Part shown: positions 18,639 to 27,953 of the stretch, piece by piece
Position numbering within the stretch: the stretch's first letter is position 1
How the letters are laid out: each line of letters begins with the position of its first letter
DNA from: Candidatus Jettenia ecosi
Lineage (GTDB): Bacteria > Planctomycetota > Brocadiia > Brocadiales > Brocadiaceae
Direction of reading: 5' to 3'
DNA length: 44,611 nucleotides
Assembly: GCA_005524015.1 (NCBI GenBank)
Contig: SULG01000023.1
Location: forward strand, 1-44,611
The notes under the pieces: generated by a model
The model's input: the letters and a program-made list of their open reading frames with translations, nothing else
Told to the model about the DNA's origin: nothing
Databases searched by the model: none
Position numbers and translations under genes: made by a program

Positions 18639-21600
18639 TTGAGTAAAGATACTTTTATACACCTTCATGTCCATAGTGAATACAGCCTCCTTGACGGCGC
18701 CTGCAAGATAAGTGATCTTGTAGAGAAAGCCGTCCAGCTTAACATGCCTGCCCTTGCCCTTACAGACCACGGGAATATGTTTGGCGCTATAGAATTTTAT
18801 GAAACAGCAAAGTCACGGGGAATAAAACCTATCATGGGTTATGAGGCATATGTGACAAAAGGAAGTCGTCTGGATAAGGAGTCGAGAAATGGGAAAGAAT
18901 CACTTAGCCATATCACCCTTCTTGCTGAGAATTACGAGGGTTACCGCAATCTTTTAAAACTCACCACCTCGGCATACCTGGAAGGTTTTTACTATAAACC
19001 ACGGATCGACAAGATACTCCTGAGAACCCTTTCCAAAGGGATTATTTGCCTGAGTGGGTGTATGACTTCAGAAATCAATCATTGCTTATTAAATAACCGT
19101 TATGAGGAAGCAATAATGGTAGCAAGAGAATACCAGGACATCTTTGGTCCCGATCATTTTTATCTGGAGGTTCAAAACAACAAGATTGAGCAACAGGCGG
19201 GACTGGTGTCAAAAGCGATCGAAATAGGGAAGGAATTGGGTATACCCCTGGTGGCAACGAATGATATTCATTACATGAATGCAGACGATGCGACGGCCCA
19301 TGATGTTCTCTTATGCATTAATACCGGAAAACATCTGTCAGATGTACAAAGACTGCGCTTTGGAACAAGTGAGTTTTACTTTAAAAATCCCGGTGAAATG
19401 TACAACATCTTTCAGCATCTGCCTGAGGCCGTTGAAAACACTCTAAAAATTGCCGACCGGTGCAATGTGGAAATGCCCTTTGGAAAGATGCATCTGCCAA
19501 AGTTCATTTCACCACAGGGTATGACCAACAATGCCTATCTCAGGAAGCTTTGTGAGGAGGGCTCAATCCAAAAATACGGTTCTCTTACACAACAGGTTCG
19601 TGAGCGGCTGGATTACGAGCTGCAGGTTATCGAATCTACCGGTTTTGTGGATTATTTTTTAATCGTTTGGGACTTTATTTATTTTGCCGTACAACATCGC
19701 ATACCTGCCACGGGGCGAGGTTCCGGCGCAGGCAGTCTGGTCGCTTATTTATTGAATATTACCAATATCGATCCTCTCGAAAACGACTTGCTCTTTGAGC
19801 GGTTTCTTAATGCAGAAAGAATTTCCATGCCTGATCTCGATATTGATTTCTGTGCGGAAGGTCGTGAAAAGGTTATCCAGTATGTAAGGAAAAAATACGG
19901 CGGGGATAGCAATGTAGCTCAAATCATTACCTTTGGAACAATGAAGGCAAAGGCCGTTATTCGCGATGTAGGCCGGGTAATGAGTATCCCCTTATCGGAA
20001 GTTGACAAAGTGGCTAAACTTATTCCCAATACAGTCAATATAACCTTAAAACAAGCCCTGGAGCAGGAACCTGCATTAAAGACACTCTATGAAGGCGAAA
20101 AACATATCCGTGAACTGTTCGATATTTCTAAAAAGCTGGAAGGATTATGCCGCCATGCATCAGTGCATGCAGCAGGTATTGTAATCTCAGATGAACCACT
20201 CACTGAGTATGTGCCTCTGGCAAAAAGCGGAGACGTTGTTACAACACAATTCTATGATGAAATATTGGTAGATAAAATCGGTCTGTTAAAGGCCGATTTT
20301 CTTGGCGTTCGGAAATTAACCGTCATCGATAAGGCCATAAAATTAATTCATGAAACTACCGGGAAAGATATCGATCTTACAAAAATTCCTATGGACGATA
20401 AGCGGACGTATGAGTTATTAGCCCGTGGGGATGTAAAAGGGATTTTCCAGGTAGAAACCAGCCGCGGATTCAGGGAATTGTTAAAAAAGCTAAAACCTGA
20501 TAAATTTGCTGATATTTTACCTCTCGTAGCCTTGTACAGACCAGGTCCATTGCAGAGTGGGATGGTGGAATCTTTTGTTAACCGAAAACACGGAAGAGAA
20601 GAGGTAACCTATATTCATCCTTCACTGGAACCTCTCCTGAAAGAAACCCACGGAGTAATTTTATACCAGGAGCAGGTTATGCGTATTGCCAACCGCCTGG
20701 CCGGTTTCTCTCTCAACCAGGCTGACAATCTCCGTAAAGCGATGGGAAAAAAGAAACCTGAGATTATGGCAAAATTTAAAGACCAGTTCGTAAACGGGGC
20801 TATCGCACATGGGATTCCTGAAAAAACTGCAAGAAGTATCTTTGAACTGATGGAATATTTTGCAGGATATGGCTTCAATAAATCCCATTCCGCAGCGTAT
20901 GCGGTAATCACTTATCAGACTGCCTATTTAAAGGCAAATTACCCTGTTCAGTATATGATCGCACAGTTGAGTTGTGAAAAAGAAAATACAGAGAAGACTG
21001 TGGAGTATATTGAAGATTGCCGCCGGATGGGTATCGAGGTAATGCCTCCGGATGTCAACGAGAGTCAAAATGATTTTACTATTTCAGATGGAAATAAGAT
21101 ACGGTTTGGACTGGGAGCTATCAAAAATGTAGGGGACAAAGCTATCGAATCAATCGTCCTGTCCAGAAATAAGGGGGGACGATTTACCTCAATCCTGGAT
21201 GTATGCAAACGGGTTGATATGCGGGTCGTTAATAAGCAGGTAATCGAATCGATGATCAAATCAGGATGTTTCGACTCGTTGCATGATAATCGCGCGCGGC
21301 TGCTTGCAGGACTTGATACAACTATGCAGATGGGAAGCGTAGCAAACAAAGACAGGCGTACCGGTCAAAAATCCTTGTTTGCTATCGACACCGATATGGA
21401 TATATTTGGGAAAGGCGACCCGGGGAAAGACAGCGATACGAACCAATGGTCAGAAAAGGAACTGCGGCAAGCAGAAAAGGAGAGTCTTGGCTTCTACCTG
21501 AGCTCCCATCCCTTGCATGCCTATCATGAAAAAATCAAACAATTATCCACCACGTCATCTGCAGACGTATCGGAACTTTCTGAGGGAGACGAAGTAATTA

Positions 21601-22094
21601 TAGGGGGTATTATTACAAATCTCAGGCAAAGCACTACAAAACGAGGCACCCCCATGCTCTATATTACCCTCGAAGATACGAAAGGCATAGTTGAGTGTAT
21701 TGCTTTTCACAAAGAAACAAAGACATATAAGCCACTATTCAACATAGATGAGGTTGTTTTTGTGAAAGGCCAGGCCGGCTTCCAAAGCACTGTCCCCACC
21801 GTACGGATAAAGGAGGTTATTGCCGAAAAAGATGCATTCACACGCCTCGTTACATGCATAGCCATTCGCTTTGATGCCTCTCATTTTGAAGAGGCAAAAT
21901 TCCTGCAATTAAAAGAAATTATTAAACTCCACAGCGGCGCATGTCCCCTGTTTTTTGATATCATCACTACTCAGGGCGCTTATCAAATCAAGACATCCCG
22001 TCAATATTTCATCTCAGCAACAGATGCCTTCGTATCGCATATACAAGAACTCTTCGGTTCGGATGCTCTTCTGATAAATCAGGCGGAATACTAA
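18639..22094 (+). CDS. dnaE: DNA polymerase III alpha subunit
   Basis: This 1151-residue DnaE-type replicative polymerase starts at a TTG codon with the family's N-terminal PHP motif TFIHLHVHSEYSLLDGA. The PHP domain looks well conserved (LALTDHGNMFGAIEFY, VATNDIHYMN). The palm contains RGSGAGSLVAYLL and the catalytic aspartates in PDLDIDF. The tau-binding/thumb region and helix-hairpin-helix follow, with an OB-fold near the C-terminus (VIIGGIITNLRQSTTKRG). An upstream ATG is not available without losing the motif spacing. It heads a co-directional block with the NDP-kinase-like, MBL-fold and gyrA genes. Confidence 0.96.
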   Translation: MSKDTFIHLHVHSEYSLLDGACKISDLVEKAVQLNMPALALTDHGNMFGAIEFYETAKSRGIKPIMGYEAYVTKGSRLDKESRNGKESLSHITLLAENYEGYRNLLKLTTSAYLEGFYYKPRIDKILLRTLSKGIICLSGCMTSEINHCLLNNRYEEAIMVAREYQDIFGPDHFYLEVQNNKIEQQAGLVSKAIEIGKELGIPLVATNDIHYMNADDATAHDVLLCINTGKHLSDVQRLRFGTSEFYFKNPGEMYNIFQHLPEAVENTLKIADRCNVEMPFGKMHLPKFISPQGMTNNAYLRKLCEEGSIQKYGSLTQQVRERLDYELQVIESTGFVDYFLIVWDFIYFAVQHRIPATGRGSGAGSLVAYLLNITNIDPLENDLLFERFLNAERISMPDLDIDFCAEGREKVIQYVRKKYGGDSNVAQIITFGTMKAKAVIRDVGRVMSIPLSEVDKVAKLIPNTVNITLKQALEQEPALKTLYEGEKHIRELFDISKKLEGLCRHASVHAAGIVISDEPLTEYVPLAKSGDVVTTQFYDEILVDKIGLLKADFLGVRKLTVIDKAIKLIHETTGKDIDLTKIPMDDKRTYELLARGDVKGIFQVETSRGFRELLKKLKPDKFADILPLVALYRPGPLQSGMVESFVNRKHGREEVTYIHPSLEPLLKETHGVILYQEQVMRIANRLAGFSLNQADNLRKAMGKKKPEIMAKFKDQFVNGAIAHGIPEKTARSIFELMEYFAGYGFNKSHSAAYAVITYQTAYLKANYPVQYMIAQLSCEKENTEKTVEYIEDCRRMGIEVMPPDVNESQNDFTISDGNKIRFGLGAIKNVGDKAIESIVLSRNKGGRFTSILDVCKRVDMRVVNKQVIESMIKSGCFDSLHDNRARLLAGLDTTMQMGSVANKDRRTGQKSLFAIDTDMDIFGKGDPGKDSDTNQWSEKELRQAEKESLGFYLSSHPLHAYHEKIKQLSTTSSADVSELSEGDEVIIGGIITNLRQSTTKRGTPMLYITLEDTKGIVECIAFHKETKTYKPLFNIDEVVFVKGQAGFQSTVPTVRIKEVIAEKDAFTRLVTCIAIRFDASHFEEAKFLQLKEIIKLHSGACPLFFDIITTQGAYQIKTSRQYFISATDAFVSHIQELFGSDALLINQAEY

Positions 22095-22218
22095 CAACGG
22101 CTTAAAAATGTTTGACCTGCCTCAATTATTGTGTTATAGTTAAACGTTTATTATTTATAATTATATGCTTATTCTTATATCATTAATGTCATTCTGAATC
22201 TCGGAGAGAAACAAATTT

Positions 22219-23409
22219 ATGGCGGATGAACTTACGTATGCGCTGATTACTCCCTACAGCCTTCTCAAAAGCCGGACTGGCGGTATTCTGGGGCGTTTAC
22301 TTTCGTTAGCAAATCTTGAGCTTATCGGGGCAACAATGTTTGCGCCAAGTGATGATTTCGTCGATAAATATTGCAAAACTATTGAAGAACAGGATATCAA
22401 GCAAGCATGGAAGAAAGTTATGATTAACTATATCAACAGTAACTTTCGTAAGGAAAATAAATTTGGGATTACCAACCGGACGGTATTGCTTTTCTTTAAG
22501 GGTCCCCATGCTATTGAAAAGTTAAAGGATGATGTAATCGGACCTATTACCAGCTTCCAGGGACATACCATCCGGGGCAGCTTTGGGGATTTTGTAGAAA
22601 ATTCTGATGGCACCATGGAGTATTTCGAGCCGGCAGTGGTCACTTCGGCGGACCCTGTTACTAACGACAAACAACTTTCCTTATTTGCCGAATATCTGCC
22701 AAAAGATGGAGGCGTTTTGGAAGATATCATTAAGTTTCCTGAAGGGGTGAAGGCAGAAACAACTTTGGTTATCCTGAAACCGTTTGAGGAACAAAGTCCA
22801 CTACCCGGCAATATCATCGACATGTTTTCCCGAACGGGTTTATTCATTGTTGGACTAAAGCTCTTGAGAATGAGTATTGGACAGGCTGAAGAATTTTATG
22901 GCCCTTTAATAAACATATTTCGTGAAAAACTAAAACCAAAACCAGAAAAGATAGCAGAAAAATTAAAAGAAAGTTTTAAATCCTGCTTCACCTTCGAAGT
23001 GCCAGAGGCTATTATTAAAAACCACGCAGCAGAATTATCGGAACAATTAAAAGATATGAATGCTATGCATGAATTCAATAAGATCATCCAGTATATGACA
23101 GGCCTGGACCCTGAAAAAACAAGCCCGTCCGATAAAGAAAAACCAGGGACTGCGCGTTGCCTTGCCCTTTTATACCGGGGACCGGATGCCATCCGTAAAA
23201 TCAGGAATATTCTGGGGCCTACCGATTCAAAGAAAGGGGAGCCTGGTAAAGTCCGCAGAATTTACGGAGAAGATATCATGAAGAATGCTGCCCATGCCTC
23301 AGATGCTGTGGAAAACGCGGAGAGGGAACGAAAAATTATCGGATTATGGAAGAACAAGGAACCGTATGAGCTTAAGGAAATAATCGAAGATTATTTACGG
23401 AAAAAGTAG
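22219..23409 (+). CDS. Tandem double-domain nucleoside-diphosphate-kinase-like protein
   Basis: The 396-residue protein contains two NDP-kinase-like halves. Domain 1 (about 4-140) starts ALITPYSLLK, where the usual IKP lysine is Thr, and it has no NxxHGSD active-site segment. Domain 2 (about 178-375) keeps LVILKP and ends KVRRIYGEDIMKNAAHASD, where His359 matches the phospho-histidine. It also carries an extra helical insert of about 60 residues (around 235-300). A normal NDK has about 140 residues, so this is a duplication with one apparently dead domain. NDKs transfer the gamma phosphate among nucleotides; location between dnaE and gyrA fits dNTP supply, but activity is unproven. A GGAGAG ribosome binding site precedes the ATG, and the MBL-fold gene follows after 4 bases. 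Confidence 0.82.
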   Translation: MADELTYALITPYSLLKSRTGGILGRLLSLANLELIGATMFAPSDDFVDKYCKTIEEQDIKQAWKKVMINYINSNFRKENKFGITNRTVLLFFKGPHAIEKLKDDVIGPITSFQGHTIRGSFGDFVENSDGTMEYFEPAVVTSADPVTNDKQLSLFAEYLPKDGGVLEDIIKFPEGVKAETTLVILKPFEEQSPLPGNIIDMFSRTGLFIVGLKLLRMSIGQAEEFYGPLINIFREKLKPKPEKIAEKLKESFKSCFTFEVPEAIIKNHAAELSEQLKDMNAMHEFNKIIQYMTGLDPEKTSPSDKEKPGTARCLALLYRGPDAIRKIRNILGPTDSKKGEPGKVRRIYGEDIMKNAAHASDAVENAERERKIIGLWKNKEPYELKEIIEDYLRKK

Positions 23410-23413
23410 AACT

Positions 23414-24088
23414 ATGCTTATTCAAAAGATACCTGTAGGACCATTAAAGGTATGCTGTTATATTGTTGCAGGTAAAATTTCAAACGACGCAATGATCATC
23501 GACCCAGGCGCAGATGCGGAAGCTATCATTGATTTTCTGAAAAAAGGGCGTCTAACACCTAAAATTATTGTACTTACCCATGGTCATGGCGATCATATCG
23601 GCGCCAACGCTGCTCTTAAAAAAGCATTCCCCGATATTCAAATTTGTGTACATGAGGAAGATCAGGACATGCTCCCTTATCCGGCAAAAAACCTTTCTAT
23701 CCTTTCCGCCTTTTACGGCGGCCCAACGGTACGGTCGCCTCTGGCAAACCGATTACTCAGGGATGGAGATACGATCACTGTGGAGGAATACATCTTTGAC
23801 GTAATCCATACACCGGGGCATACTCCCGGCGGAATATGCCTCTCCAGTAAAAAGCGGGAGAACGGAAAACCTCCCATATTATTTTCCGGAGATACCTTAT
23901 TTAAAGAGAGTGTCGGCCGGACAGATTTCCCGGGAAGTAATCAGGAAAAACTTCTTCGCGCTATCAAAGAACGATTGTTTGTTCTGGATGAAGATACAAT
24001 TGTATACCCTGGACATGGTCCATCAACAACTATTTTAGAAGAAAAGAAACATAATCCATTTGTTACCGAGGTAACCATGCATGGTTGA
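23414..24088 (+). CDS. MBL-fold metallo-hydrolase (glyoxalase II-like)
   Basis: The 224-residue protein has the metallo-beta-lactamase fold. Metal ligands are visible in THGHGDHIGAN (HxHxDH motif, about residues 55-64), HTPGHTPGGICL and FSGDTLF, with a late YPGHGPST histidine. These fit the GloB/YcbL-like thioester or hydroxyacylglutathione hydrolase branch. It starts 4 bases after the NDK-like gene and overlaps gyrA by 8 bases (gyrA ATG at 24081, this stop at 24086-24088), indicating translational coupling in one transcript. The substrate cannot be assigned. Confidence 0.87.
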   Translation: MLIQKIPVGPLKVCCYIVAGKISNDAMIIDPGADAEAIIDFLKKGRLTPKIIVLTHGHGDHIGANAALKKAFPDIQICVHEEDQDMLPYPAKNLSILSAFYGGPTVRSPLANRLLRDGDTITVEEYIFDVIHTPGHTPGGICLSSKKRENGKPPILFSGDTLFKESVGRTDFPGSNQEKLLRAIKERLFVLDEDTIVYPGHGPSTTILEEKKHNPFVTEVTMHG

Positions 24089-26588
24089 AAATATAAAAGA
24101 CCTATTCATTGAAGAAGAGATGAAGGATTCGTATCTGAATTATGCCATGAGCGTTATCATGAGCCGTGCGCTTCCCGATGTAAGAGACGGCTTAAAGCCG
24201 TCACAAAGACGCATCCTCGTTGCCATGAATGACCTTGGTTTGGGACCTCGTTCCAAATTCAGAAAATGCGCTAAAATTGCGGGTGATACTACGGGTAACT
24301 ACCATCCTCACGGCGAGCAGGTAGTTTATCCGACCCTTGTCCGTATGGCACAGGATTTCAATTACCGTTATCCTCTTATCCAGGGACAAGGAAATTTCGG
24401 CTCTATCGATGGAGATCCTCCTGCAGCTATGCGTTATACAGAGGCCCGCATGACAGAGGTCACCATGATTATCATGGAAGATCTTGAAAGGGAAACCGTT
24501 AATTACGTGCCCAATTACGATGATACGCGGCAAGAACCGATTGTCCTTCCATCGAAATTCCCCAATCTGTTGTGTAACGGCTGTTCCGGCATTGCGGTGG
24601 GTATGGCTACCAGTATCCCGCCACACAATGTACATGAAATTTGTGATGGAATTATAAAAATTATTGATAATCCTGATGTCACTATTGATGAATTAATGCA
24701 TATTATCAAAGGGCCGGATTTTCCTACAGGCGCATTGATTTGCGGTACCGGAGGTATTAAAGAAGGGTATCGGACAGGACGCGGAACGATTACGGTACGG
24801 GCACGCGTACATACAGAAACCACGAAGAGCGGGAAAAAAAGTCTTGTAGTAACCGAAATACCCTATCAATTGAACCGGGATAACATCCTGGAACGAATTG
24901 CTGACCTGGTAAAGGAAGACCAGCTTAAAGGTATCTCGGATATCCGTAACGAGAGTGATCGGGAAGGAAGCCGCCTGGTTATCGATTTGAAAAAGGGCGA
25001 GGATGAAGAAGTAGTTCTCAATCAACTTTACAAGCACACAAAACTTCAGGATAGTTTCAGCATTATTATGATTGCCCTGGTTAACAATCGGCCGGAGACG
25101 CTTAACCTAAAACAGATGTTAGTATACTATATCGAGCATCGGAAGGTTGTTATTATACGCAGGACTCAATATTTACTGGCAAAAGCGCAAGCGAGAGCTC
25201 ATATCCTGGAAGGACTGAGGATCGCACTCCAAAACATTGATAAAGTTATCCAGTTAATCAAGACCTCCAGCTCTATCGATCATGCGCGACAGGAACTTAT
25301 CAGTCAATTTTCCTTTTCTGAAATTCAAGCGAATGCTATTCTGGATATGAGGCTTCAAAGGTTAACCGGTTTGGAGCAAGAGAAGATTGAGGAAGAGTAT
25401 AAAAAATTATGCGCCGATATTAAAGAATACGAGGGCATTCTTGGCAACGAAAAATTAGTATTGGCTATTATCAAAAAGGATATTGAAGAAGTTAAAGAGC
25501 GTTTTGGCGATAAACGACGCACAGAAATTGTTAATGCAATTACCGAACTCAATCTGGAAGATCTTATCGCAGAGGAGAATGTCGCCGTTATCATTACCCA
25601 TGAAGGGTATATTAAGCGGCTGCCACTTACCTCATACCGGAAACAACATCGCGGTGGTAAAGGCGTTACTGGTGCCGAGATGAAAGAAGGAGATTTCATA
25701 GAACATCTGTTTGTAGCATCAACGCATGATTATATCCTGTTTTTTACTGACCAGGGCAGGGTTTACTGGCAAAAGGTTTACGATATCCCGCAAATGGGCA
25801 GGACATCAAAAGGACGGGCGCTCATTAATCTGTTAGAACTGAAAGAGGATGAGAATGTAACCTCTCTCATTCCGGTACGGGATTTTGATGAACGGCAGTT
25901 GGTTATGGCAACCAGCAACGGCATTATTAAAAAGACGGCGTTGTGCGCTTATGGCAATCCGAAAAAGGGTGGTATTATTGCCATTACCCTCGATGAAGGG
26001 GATAAATTAATCTGTGTTAAATTAACCAACGGTAAACAAGATATTATTCTGGGCACAGAACAAGGAAAAGCCGTGCGTTTCTCCGAGACAGATGTGAGAA
26101 CTATGGGGCGTGTAACTCATGGCGTAAAGGGAATAACGCTTAAGGAGGGTGATAAGGTCCGGGGTATGGTAATTGTAGATGAAAACGCTTCCCTGCTGAC
26201 TGTTTGCGAGCACGGCTTCGGGAAACGCACCGATTTCGGAGAGTATTCAGCTCACCATCGGGGCGGTCAAGGCGTTATTAATATTAAAACCACCGATAGA
26301 AACGGGAAGGTTGTGGCGCTGCTTGATGTCAGAGACGAGGATGAATTGATAATGATAACTGCAAAAGGCATGGTTATTCGTACGTCGGTAAATACTGTTC
26401 GTGCCATCGGAAGAAATACCCAAGGGGTAAAACTCTTTTCCGTAGTAGAAGGTGATAAACTCGTTTCTGTTGCCCGCGTTGTCCCGGAAGAGGCAACTCC
26501 TGAAGGCGGTATAGAAGAACCATTGGCGGGGGAAATTACCAATAAAGAGATAACGGAAGAAAGCTCCCAGGAAGAACCGGAAGAGTAA
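24081..26588 (+). CDS. gyrA: DNA gyrase subunit A
   Basis: The 835-residue protein has the full GyrA/ParC breakage-reunion domain. It includes SRALPDVRDGLKPSQRRIL, the catalytic Tyr119 in AAMRYTE, and GIAVGMATSIPPHN. The C-terminal beta-pinwheel (from about 500) contains a GyrA box of form QHRGGKG (522-528), favouring gyrase over topoisomerase IV. An acidic tail ends the protein. The quinolone-determining region reads HPHGEQVVYP: the positions equal to E. coli Ser83 and Asp87 are Gln80 and Pro84. Both normal drug-bridging residues are therefore missing. The gene overlaps the upstream MBL-fold gene by 8 bases; gyrB is not in this window. Confidence 0.93.
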   Translation: MVENIKDLFIEEEMKDSYLNYAMSVIMSRALPDVRDGLKPSQRRILVAMNDLGLGPRSKFRKCAKIAGDTTGNYHPHGEQVVYPTLVRMAQDFNYRYPLIQGQGNFGSIDGDPPAAMRYTEARMTEVTMIIMEDLERETVNYVPNYDDTRQEPIVLPSKFPNLLCNGCSGIAVGMATSIPPHNVHEICDGIIKIIDNPDVTIDELMHIIKGPDFPTGALICGTGGIKEGYRTGRGTITVRARVHTETTKSGKKSLVVTEIPYQLNRDNILERIADLVKEDQLKGISDIRNESDREGSRLVIDLKKGEDEEVVLNQLYKHTKLQDSFSIIMIALVNNRPETLNLKQMLVYYIEHRKVVIIRRTQYLLAKAQARAHILEGLRIALQNIDKVIQLIKTSSSIDHARQELISQFSFSEIQANAILDMRLQRLTGLEQEKIEEEYKKLCADIKEYEGILGNEKLVLAIIKKDIEEVKERFGDKRRTEIVNAITELNLEDLIAEENVAVIITHEGYIKRLPLTSYRKQHRGGKGVTGAEMKEGDFIEHLFVASTHDYILFFTDQGRVYWQKVYDIPQMGRTSKGRALINLLELKEDENVTSLIPVRDFDERQLVMATSNGIIKKTALCAYGNPKKGGIIAITLDEGDKLICVKLTNGKQDIILGTEQGKAVRFSETDVRTMGRVTHGVKGITLKEGDKVRGMVIVDENASLLTVCEHGFGKRTDFGEYSAHHRGGQGVINIKTTDRNGKVVALLDVRDEDELIMITAKGMVIRTSVNTVRAIGRNTQGVKLFSVVEGDKLVSVARVVPEEATPEGGIEEPLAGEITNKEITEESSQEEPEE

Positions 26589-26759
26589 CAGAATAAACAA
26601 AACCAAAGAAATAGGTAATTGCTTAAAGACAAGGTGTAAATGATAGCGAATAATACGGAGCAAGCATATTCGTACCTGTTTTTGCAAATATTTCTTCCAT
26701 TCTCTTCTCATACGTAATAATCTCAAGAAAATACTTCATTCCAATTTACGACAACCTGT

Positions 26760-26931
26760 TATAGTACTCAATAGATGAAACCGAACAGTATTTTAGATAG
26801 GGTGGCACGGACAAGCCATGTCCCCGTATATCTTGAACGGGGATTGTTTGTCCGTGATGGTGTAATGAAATCCTGGTTCATTTTGTCTGGTTTCATTATG
26901 CGCTGTTCGGTTTAATCTGTTGGAAACTATA
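26760..26931. mobile_element. MITE-like element, type A copy 2 (172 bp)
   Basis: It has the same length and ends as 7925-8096, with about eight differences by eye. The terminal inverted repeats, the internal GGCACGGACAAGCCATG/TTGTTTGTCCGTG palindrome and the outer TA bases are all retained. The high similarity suggests recent spread. The 26589-26759 stretch before it shows no feature. Confidence 0.82.
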
Positions 26932-26938
26932 ACTTAAT

Positions 26939-27088
26939 ATGATACATAAATATCGGATATACAATATACTCTATTCAGCTTTTCTGCTATTCCTGCCTTC
27001 AGGGGTTGGAATTGGGGAAACATTAGAGAGTAAAGATAAGATACATGCACAAATGTTATGGCGCTATATAACCAGAGAGAATCCATAG
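26939..27088 (+). CDS. Possible 49-residue secreted small ORF (doubtful)
   Basis: ATG at 26939 opens 49 codons, ending TAG at 27086-27088. The peptide begins MIHKYRIYNILYSAFLLFLP, a plausible signal sequence, then a short polar tail. No ribosome binding site is visible, and the start lies only 7 bases past the end of the MITE. It could be a gene remnant cut by the insertion or chance. I do not recognise it. Confidence 0.25.
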   Translation: MIHKYRIYNILYSAFLLFLPSGVGIGETLESKDKIHAQMLWRYITRENP

Positions 27089-27155
27089 CAATCTTTTTTG
27101 TTGACATCTCTAAACCATTAAATTATATTTCATATTAATTAACAATCATTTTTCT

Positions 27156-27168
27156 TTATAATTTATAA
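27156..27168. promoter_or_regulatory. Possible Fur/PerR-type operator
   Basis: TTATAATTTATAA is two TTATAA palindromic half-sites separated by one T. It resembles a shortened PerR box (TTATAATNATTATAA) and sits just ahead of the Fur-family gene's ATG at 27173. Autoregulation is inferred. The surrounding sequence is very AT-rich, so chance is possible. Confidence 0.4.
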
Positions 27169-27172
27169 TACT

Positions 27173-27589
27173 ATGGAATCTGTAGAAAAATTAACTACTG
27201 TATTACGAAATAACGGTATGAAAATCACCCCACAACGGCTGATGATTTTTAAAATTTTAGAAAATAATACTTCTCATCCATCTGCCGAAGAAGTTTTTAA
27301 AAGGGTAAAGAAGATCTATCCTGCCGTATCATTTACCACAATCTATAAGACTTTAGAGACCTTAAGAGATCTTGGTGAGGTTAAAGAGCTTATTATCGAC
27401 GAAGACCGTAAACACTACGACCCCAACACGAATTCTCACCATCACTTCATCTGCTCTACCTGCAAAAAGATACTCGACATCTTTGAAGATTTCTCCTCAC
27501 ATATTAAACTACCTAATTCTCTCAAAAGCGATTACACAGTTTTTGGATTTCAGATATCTTTCTACGGTATCTGCAAAGAGTGCGGCTAA
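27173..27589 (+). CDS. Fur-family metalloregulator, PerR-like
   Basis: The 138-residue protein has an N-terminal winged helix (GMKITPQRLMIFKILE, then VSFTTIYKTLETLRDLGEV as recognition helix). The C-terminal dimerisation domain carries the HHHFICSTC metal region. Two CxxC pairs (Cys94/Cys97 and Cys134/Cys137) should form the structural zinc site found in PerR and many Fur proteins. The DPNTNSHHHF segment is closest to PerR, which senses peroxide through Fe-catalysed histidine oxidation, but Fur or Zur roles remain possible. A palindromic AT-rich site overlaps its leader. No oxidative-stress gene is adjacent, so the regulon cannot be read from context. Confidence 0.88.
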   Translation: MESVEKLTTVLRNNGMKITPQRLMIFKILENNTSHPSAEEVFKRVKKIYPAVSFTTIYKTLETLRDLGEVKELIIDEDRKHYDPNTNSHHHFICSTCKKILDIFEDFSSHIKLPNSLKSDYTVFGFQISFYGICKECG

Positions 27590-27803
27590 AAAACCTGCAC
27601 GGCAAGGCAATCTAAAAAACAAAAATGACAGGAAGACCACCGTAGATTATACAAATCCAAAACCGATGTGTTTTTCCATAATCAGGGTGAACACAAGGTT
27701 CGCCCCTACCGCTATTATTTTGCGCCATATTTTAACTATAGATAACTTTATGAGGATTATGGTATATCCTTGGTTTACTGTTGAGGAATTCCAATTCCGT
27801 TCC

Positions 27804-27953
27804 GTAGGGCAAGGCTTTACAGGCTGTCCGAGAATGCTTTCACACGACCAAGCCTATACTATATGCTGATAAAATATTATCACGACAACAATATTTAGTA
27901 TGGTATTTGTGGGTCGATTGAATTCTCGGACAGCCTGTAAAGCCTTGCCCTAC
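27804..27953. mobile_element. 150-bp element with perfect 32-bp terminal inverted repeats
   Basis: The left arm (27804-27835, GTAGGGCAAGGCTTTACAGG...) is the exact reverse complement of the right arm (27922-27953). The 86-base interior is AT-rich and partly self-complementary (CGACC near the left, GGTCG near the right). It is non-coding and MITE-like. The right arm supplies the stop codon of the amidotransferase gene. Upstream (27590-27803) there is only a small GGGTGAAC/GTTCGCCC palindrome near 27684-27706. Confidence 0.8.

Noticed and set aside
27372-27869. A 165-codon plus-strand reading frame overlapping the Fur-family gene
   Set aside because: Its first part is a frame-shifted shadow of the clear Fur-family gene and its end runs into the 150-bp inverted-repeat element.
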